Below, in pieces: positions 57,295 through 64,000 of a stretch of DNA of 64,000 nucleotides; positions within the stretch are counted from its first letter, which is position 1; the number at the start of each line of letters is the position of its first letter. Origin of the DNA: Eudorina sp. 2006-703-Eu-15 (taxonomy: Eukaryota; Chlorophyta; Chlorophyceae; Chlamydomonadales; Volvocaceae); contig BDSI01000075.1 in the NCBI GenBank assembly GCA_003117195.1, forward strand, positions 1 to 64,000, read 5' to 3'. A program made the translations under genes and the position numbers. The notes beneath the pieces were generated by a model. That model saw nothing but the letters and a program-made list of their open reading frames with translations, was not told the DNA's origin and searched no databases.

Positions 57295-60200
57295 ATGTCG
57301 CTGCAGCCTAACGGCTTCAGCAGTTCGGCTCCGGAAATCCAGGTTCTTGACGGAGTGGTCCAACCGATATGGCTATACAGGTCGGCGTGGACATGGCCTC
57401 TCAGCTTACGATGGCATGCTGGACAAAGTTCTTATAAGCTGATGTATTGCGCCACTGCGACCGCAGCTGCTCAAGCCGAAAGCTGATCTGGGCAAACAAG
57501 GCAGCGCTGCGTTATTTTAACAAGTGAGGCTCCATGGTTCGGTTGGATTTCTTCTGCACCGGTTTTGAGTGCGGGTGGCGGGCTCGGCGCTCGGACTTGC
57601 CCTCCCAGGGCGTGGTACTTGTGATGATGTCGACCGTCCCCACACGAACACAGGACCCTAGACGGCTTTACGTCCTACAAGTTTACGCGGCTTTCGCCTG
57701 AGGAACTGTCTAGTTTTCTAGTGCTCAATACCCTTCTTCGGGACGAAGTGGAGGTGCGTTGGGTACGCAAGGGCGTCTCGCAATCAGCTATTACCAGCTC
57801 GCCTGTGCGGGTGCGCTGCAGAATGGGGGCCTCGACCAAGTCATTTCGGGTTTCGGGCATTCGGTGCTACCGGGTGTCATTCCTCATGAGGACCTCTCGA
57901 ACAGCGAGTACCTGTACAAGGTGCGCGGACGTGTTGATGGGCGAGCCGTGCGGAACGTTTTGGGGCTTAACTTGAGCATTTGTTTGCAGCAATTTCATCT
58001 CTTGCGGCCTATGTCAAGCTACGCTCGGGTTACGCAAATACAGCTGATAAGCGGACCTAACCTGAGCCTGCCGACCGTCAACACCACGACCGTGAAGGTA
58101 CGCAAGCCCTCGCATGCTTTTCAATGTCGGTATTGGGGATGACATCTCGTTGCGGTTGTCGCGGATGGCTTGCAGACGGTGCGCAGAGAGCGGAACCGCC
58201 AGAGCAGCGCGGATGGCCGTATCGTCAACGGCACCAAGGGTAAGAGTTGTTTGTTAGTCAGTTAGGGGCCTCGAAGTATTTCTAACCGCTACGTTCCCAG
58301 CAGTGACGTCGACGGTGTCGAGCCTTATCGACATCTGCGACCGCATCCTCAAGGGTCAGGAGGTCGACCTAAACAGCGTCGAAGCAATACACCAGGCGGT
58401 GCTGCGCGGTGACATCATCACGCAGGTGCGCGGCATATGTGTATCATATTGCCCAGCCGGCTTGTGCGGCTACTTACTGTAGAAGGGCCGCTGGGAAGGG
58501 CCGCTGGGAAGGGCCGCTGGGAAGGGCCGCTGACAATCGCTCTTGGAATCTCACGCGTCTACTAATCGCCTGTATCCTAACATGGACCCACAGCCAACGC
58601 GGATCGAGGAGGAGCTGGTGTCCAAGGAGGAGCTGGACCAGGACGTGGGCTTGAACCTGCTGCAGCTGCTGGGCGGGAAGAAGCTTGGGGAACGCTTCGC
58701 CCCGGCTCCCGAAAGTTATGACGGCGAGGTGCGCAGCACACATGTTGCGGCTGAGGAGAATCGTCCTGGACACCTGGAGTTTATTATGGTCCTGGTGCAC
58801 GCGGGGTGTGATCCGCTGTCGCATCGGGTTGTTGGCCGAAGCGGGGCCTGCCGTGTTCCTGTTTCCTCCTTATGCAGGTGATCACGGGCCCTGTCCAGGG
58901 CGGGTCGCGGAGCGGCGGCACCTCCATAGCGGCCGCAGCAGCCATGGTCGTGGCCAAGGAGGACACGGACACGACGGGTGACGAGGAGAAGGACGTGGTG
59001 GCCTCGAGCCTCATGCCGGCGATGGAGGCTGTGCTCGCGACGGTGGACGAGTGGCGGTTCAACGCCTTCAAGCTTGCGGAGGTTACGCAGGGGCACCCGC
59101 TGTCCGCATTGGGCTTCTGGCTCATGAAGCGGTACGACCTCATCAGCATCTTCCAGCTCGATGCCACGAAGCTCGCGCGCTTCCTGCGAAAAATCGAGGA
59201 CGGGTACCCCGACAACCCGTACCACAACAAAACGCACGCGGCGGACGTGCTCCAGGGGATGCACTGCCTTCTGACGCGGGGCGGCCTGCACCGGCGGCTC
59301 GGGGAGGACGTGGCAATCTTTGCGAGCTACCTTGCTGCGATCACGCACGACTATGAGCACAAGGGGCTGAACAATGACTTCCTCGTGCGGGTGGGGGACG
59401 AGCTGGCCTTCACTTACAACGACATCTCGCCGATGGAGAACCATCACATCGCCGCGGCCTTCAAGCTCATGCGCCAGAAGGACTACAACTTCATCAAAAA
59501 GATTCCTCGCGAAAAGTGGGTGCGGCTGCGGCGGTTGCTGATAGACATGGTCCTGGCCACGGACATGAAGCAGCACTTCAACATCCTGTCCAAGTTCCAG
59601 TCGAAGCTTCAGGTTAAGCTGCGCAGCACCAATTTCGCTGCGCCCAACCTGTCGCACCTGGAGTCGCCCTCGCATGATGACCCGTTACCCATTTCGGATG
59701 ACGACGCGGATAAGTCCCTGGTCCTGCAGGTGAGACCCGGCACATGGCAAAAGGAACTGACGGGCACGGGTTCGCACCAGCCTCCGATCATTGGGGTTGA
59801 CTGCAATTGGGCAATTGAAAAGCCTCGCGTGAAAAATCGTCACACAGGGAACACCCAAAGAGTCAGGTGCAGCAGCACCTTGTGTAGGGCTGAGGCGATT
59901 CAACGGACCGCGTGGCGTCATACGTGTTTAATGGCCGATCATTAGCATCCGCCCAAGCGGCGCTCCCAGGGAGCCGGAAGGACGTGTCAGGCGACCGTAG
60001 GCAGGCTTATCATCACCATGCCTACGTTGTCCTGCACGGTGCTGTAGGTGGGCCTCAAGTGTGCGGATGTGGGGCATCTGGCCGCGCCGTGGGAGGTGCA
60101 CCACCGGTGGGTGAGCGGGCTGGAGGAGGAGTTCTTCCGACAGGGCGACAAGGAGAAATCCATGCACATGATGGTCTCGCCGCTCATGGACCGGTGCAAA

Positions 60201-60642
60201 GACGGGATCACAAAGTCGCAGGTGAGCACCGAGCGAAGGTGGTGTGCGGGAGGGTTCCGTACGAGCATTTGCCCCCCATGGGAGGGGTCAGGGCACAGGA
60301 AGCGCACAAGCAAACGAACATGTCAGGCAAGGCGCGAACGGTGTACGATATGCTTCTGCTGCACAGGTAGCCTGGCAACGGACTCGCCGTTGCTGACCTG
60401 AACCTCAAGCCGCAAACCCCTAAACTGCGGACGCTACGGAACGGCCACAGCCCATTCTAACCTATTTGGGTGCTTGGCCCGTCCCGCGGCCCCAGGTGGG
60501 CTTTTTCGACATAGTCGCGCTGCCGCTCTTTTATAGCTGGGCGTCAGTCTTCCACGAGGCGCTGCCGCTGGTGCGAGCAGTGGAGGACAATTGCAACAGG
60601 TGGCGCTCACTGGAGATGGGCCGCAATGCTGGCTCCAAATGA
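57295..60642 (+). CDS. 3',5'-cyclic nucleotide phosphodiesterase (class I, HD type)
   Basis: Model: join(57295..57380, 57654..57753, 57822..57920, 57990..58097, 58176..58239, 58301..58425, 58594..58728, 58878..59729, 60048..60221, 60496..60642), 629 residues; all phases close. The PDEase I domain holds the metal-binding PYHNKTHAADVLQGMHC and ITHDYEHKGLNNDFLV, then KCADVGHLAAPWEVHHRW, EEEFFRQGDKE, and the purine-gripping Gln in KSQVGFFDIVALPLF. The catalytic set of His/Asp and the invariant Gln are present, so it should hydrolyse cAMP and/or cGMP. The ~200 residues before it match nothing I know, though VDLNSVEAIHQAVLRGD looks like a helical linker. The intron before 60048 ends TAG. The two earliest exon joints are the least sure. 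Confidence 0.9.
58482..58532. repeat. 13-bp minisatellite, ~3.5 copies in a PDE intron
   Basis: GGGAAGGGCCGCT repeated head-to-tail, perfect. Confidence 0.95.
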
Positions 60643-63350
60643 GCCGGCGCTGCGGGCTGTGCAGCAGCAGCAGCAGCGTCTGGTACTGGGAAGCAGGGCG
60701 TAGCGGCGGGGCTGCAGGCGGAGGCGGTAGCGCGGCAGAGGATGCGACATAGGGGAAGCAGCTTGCTGGCGCTGCAGTCGCCGACGGGTGATCGCCTTTC
60801 GGTTGGCTTATCGGTGGTTGCGTGGCTCACCTCGGTGAGCGTGACACGGTATCGGCCGGCACCCGTGGCAAGCAAGCAGGCATGGGCGAGATGAGAATGC
60901 CGCACTAACTTGCATTCATCACTGCTTGGCCATTTTCCAGTAGTGCATGGAACGGAGGGCCCCAAGCATAACTCAGTTCACATGGCCTGAGCCTTGGCAA
61001 GGTTGGGGGATGGGAAGCCGAACCGACGGCATGAAAGGAGCATGTGCGGTCTACGGGAGACGGGCGTGTCGGGCGGCCAGAGCCGTCCGGTTATGTGCTT
61101 CGCGCATGTCGGTGACTGGGGAGCGTACACGCAGAGCTGAATGCCCGCGGGTTCTCTAAACTGCGTGCGCCCTCTTGCTGTATTGTCGTAATGCGGAGGA
61201 CCTGAGCCGCGCTTGTTGTCGCGCGCACCCACCCGTCTCGTCCTGGGCGATGTGTGATATATGCCATTCGGCAGATGTTGCGCGAAGACATTAGTGCGCT
61301 GCGCATTTGTGATCAACGAACATGAGCCTGTCTTGTACCATGCTGCTCACCGTGACCGCTAGCTGCCGCAGCTGCAGCGGCCGCCGCCGCGCTGACATAC
61401 CGTCGGGACATCTCCCGAAGGGGCGGCAGCCTTGCTGCTGGCTGGGACTGGGGTCGGCCGGTGGGGCAACGTGGAGGTGCACATTCGCGGGGAGCCGGCC
61501 GCCCTGAGCAGGTAGGAGCGCTTGACGGCGGCATTGCACTTGACTGAATTTTTGGGCCACTGCCGGGAACCTCTTATAGGAGTGCTGGCGACGATGTTGT
61601 AGTTGAACGTATGCGATGTGGTGTGAGGCGGTATCATCGGCCACGGTGGCGACTGAACGAGCACCGGTGCGTCTTGCGGGCTGGGAATTAAGCATGCGCG
61701 TGTGTCTGTGTGCTGTGCTGCTGTTGCTGGTTCTGGTGGTGTGACCGGACAGGACAGTGTGTGTGAAGGCGCCGGCGTGTCCCAACGCGGGCGCGACGTG
61801 GTTTTACTACCGACGTGTGAACGAACGAATGGAATCCGCGGGGCGCTGGTCGCCGTCACATGACGGCCCTCTTGACTGTCACTGACCGTGTCTGCGTCGG
61901 CGCGTGTGCGTGCTTCGACGATGTGTCTGTTGCGTAGTATGGTGTCCCACATCCACGCTACCCAGCCGCACAGGGCTTAACGTAGCACGACCCCGGGTTT
62001 GAGTCGCGCGGTTCATCGGCGTCGTTTCAGCGACATCACGCGGTTGCCCTGCAATGGGTGGCGGGCTGCCTGTGGCCGTTCGGACCGCAGCGGCAGCGCA
62101 GCTCCCCGGCTTGGAGCGCGGTGGCTCGCTGGTGGGCGAACCTTGCTTACACGTGTGTTCTCTTGATCAGGCGAGCCCCTGGCGTGGCCAGTTCAGAGCG
62201 GCAGTTCACCACGCATATGATTGAAAGAACTTGTCAGGTCCTGCGCGTCTGCTCCACACGCTGTTCGTTGTTCCCTAATTTTGTGCTGAAGCGGCGCTCT
62301 TAATTGGCCGAGCGCCTGCGGACCTCTCGCGAGTGCAGTGGGGTTTCAGTTACACTTTTGGCAAATTATTCTTCTCGTTTCTTGGTGGAAGCGTTCGCCC
62401 AGCGTGTCACTGTTTCATTGGAGAGTGCGAGAGAGAGCGTGCGCGGTTGTTGACGTGGGTGCGCATGTTACATTGCCCCTTCATTCGTGGTGTCGGCAGG
62501 TGGGGGATACGGTCGAGGGTGGAGATACGGTACACTTCCGGGGTGCATATGCGGCGGCGCGGCCGCGCCATGTCAAGCGCCGTGACCGTGTACTGTTCAG
62601 ACGCATGTCCCTGAACACGGCGTCGGTCTCCGTCTCATGACGCGCAGCGCAACGAGGATGGGGGAGGAGGAACCTCAGGCCGGTCACGCTCGCTGGCTGG
62701 CTGCAATGGAAAGCGAGCGTGCTTGATCGTTGAAAGGTTTCTCGAGTGCCGTTATCCTTGGGTTACAGGTCTCGCCGCCAAGCTCCGGCGCCTCAACGCT
62801 CCTCACGTCTCCGTGCGAACAGGTCGGTGAGGTCTGGGAGCTGCAGGGGACAGGCGGGCGGGCGAGGGGGGCCACACAGCTTGCAAGTTGGTCAGCCCTC
62901 CGCGGGCTAAGGTAGCAGTTCTTCCTAGGCCACCCGCCGTCCGATACAGCGTCATCGGTCCGCACTACGGCGGTTCTTACATAACAGATCACGATTCTAC
63001 GTTGCGTGTTATGTTTATTACGTCACACTGCAACGGCGACGTCGACCACCTGGGTAACTACCACCCGTTCGGTGACTTCCCGCGGTTACGCTGCGTTCAT
63101 GGACTGAAAAGGGGGTGGTGAACGCACTCGCGGGGTGGTATATCAGCACGTCGGCGTTGCGGCTTTGCCGACGGCCAGCTGCAGGGTACGCGGACCCTTC
63201 CTCCACTCCTGTCGACTCAAGACGACATCCTCACCGAGTGGCCTGAACCGGGTGTGTCTGCCGTTGTACGCAATCGACGCGAGTGGTTTGATCCGCTTTT
63301 CTGCACCACTGCACCGGCATCCTCAACGACTGAAGGCCCTGTGGACCTAC
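60643..63350. other. PDE 3' flank and intergenic
   Basis: No gene or RNA recognised. A left-half family C repeat sits at 63066-63104. The remaining 3' exon(s) of the deaminase gene may lie in 62.7-63.35 kb but I could not identify them. Confidence 0.4.
63066..63104 (+). repeat. Dispersed repeat family C, left-half copy
   Basis: CCGTTCGGTGACTTCCCGCG then GTTACGCTGCGTTCATGG, matching the left part of 29655-29703. Confidence 0.5.
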
Positions 63351-63990
<640 letters not shown>

Positions 63991-64000
63991 TTACGGATGC

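Overview
The window looks like nuclear DNA of a volvocine or Chlamydomonas-like green alga. The evidence is a photosystem I antenna gene (Lhca type) split into seven exons, very high GC with G/C-ending codons, short introns in every gene, low-complexity Ala/Gly/Pro/Gln tracts inside proteins, LINE-type retroelements and dense microsatellites. I cannot name the species. Exon models were built by hand from GT..AG sites, reading phase and protein-family motifs. Where phases close I give exact joints; elsewhere I say the joint is open.

Layout: 1-597 C-rich repeat; 599-3776 (-) GT64 exostosin-like glycosyltransferase; 4.6-7.7 kb (-) a LINE with an intact reverse transcriptase frame; 9.4-11.0 kb a decayed retroelement piece and a second, oppositely oriented 3' end of the same LINE; 12100-14093 (+) Lhca; 15239-22414 (-) a ~1,100-residue coiled-coil RING protein; 22889-26444 (-) a protein with the biotin-protein-ligase N-terminal (BPL_N, glutaminase-like) domain; 28602-30955 (-) glutathione S-transferase; 31396-39156 (+) a 14-exon GT77-like nucleotide-diphospho-sugar transferase; 43829-55304 (-) a ~2,000-residue protein with two EF-hands and cyclic-nucleotide-binding (CNB) folds; 57295-60642 (+) a cyclic nucleotide phosphodiesterase; 63351-63904 (-, partial) a Tad2/ADAT2 tRNA adenosine deaminase.

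Genes are arranged singly, not in operons. Two pairs are head-to-head and may share promoter regions: GST/GT77 (about 440 bp apart) and EF-hand-CNB/PDE (about 2 kb apart). The second pair is functionally suggestive, putting a Ca2+/cyclic-nucleotide sensor-like protein beside a cyclic nucleotide hydrolase. GT64 and GT77 both look like Golgi type II membrane enzymes of wall or glycoprotein glycan synthesis.

Beyond the genes, the introns carry several short dispersed repeat families that I do not recognise: a ~45-bp element with core CTGCGCTGCTGCCAGAGCA, a GGATGTTACAGCGGAC element, and a CGCTGTCTTTATTGAC element. There is also a recurrent palindrome GACCCATGGGTC and a strong excess of the octamer GTACGGCA/TGCCGTAC. 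These are the best candidates for undescribed structure here.
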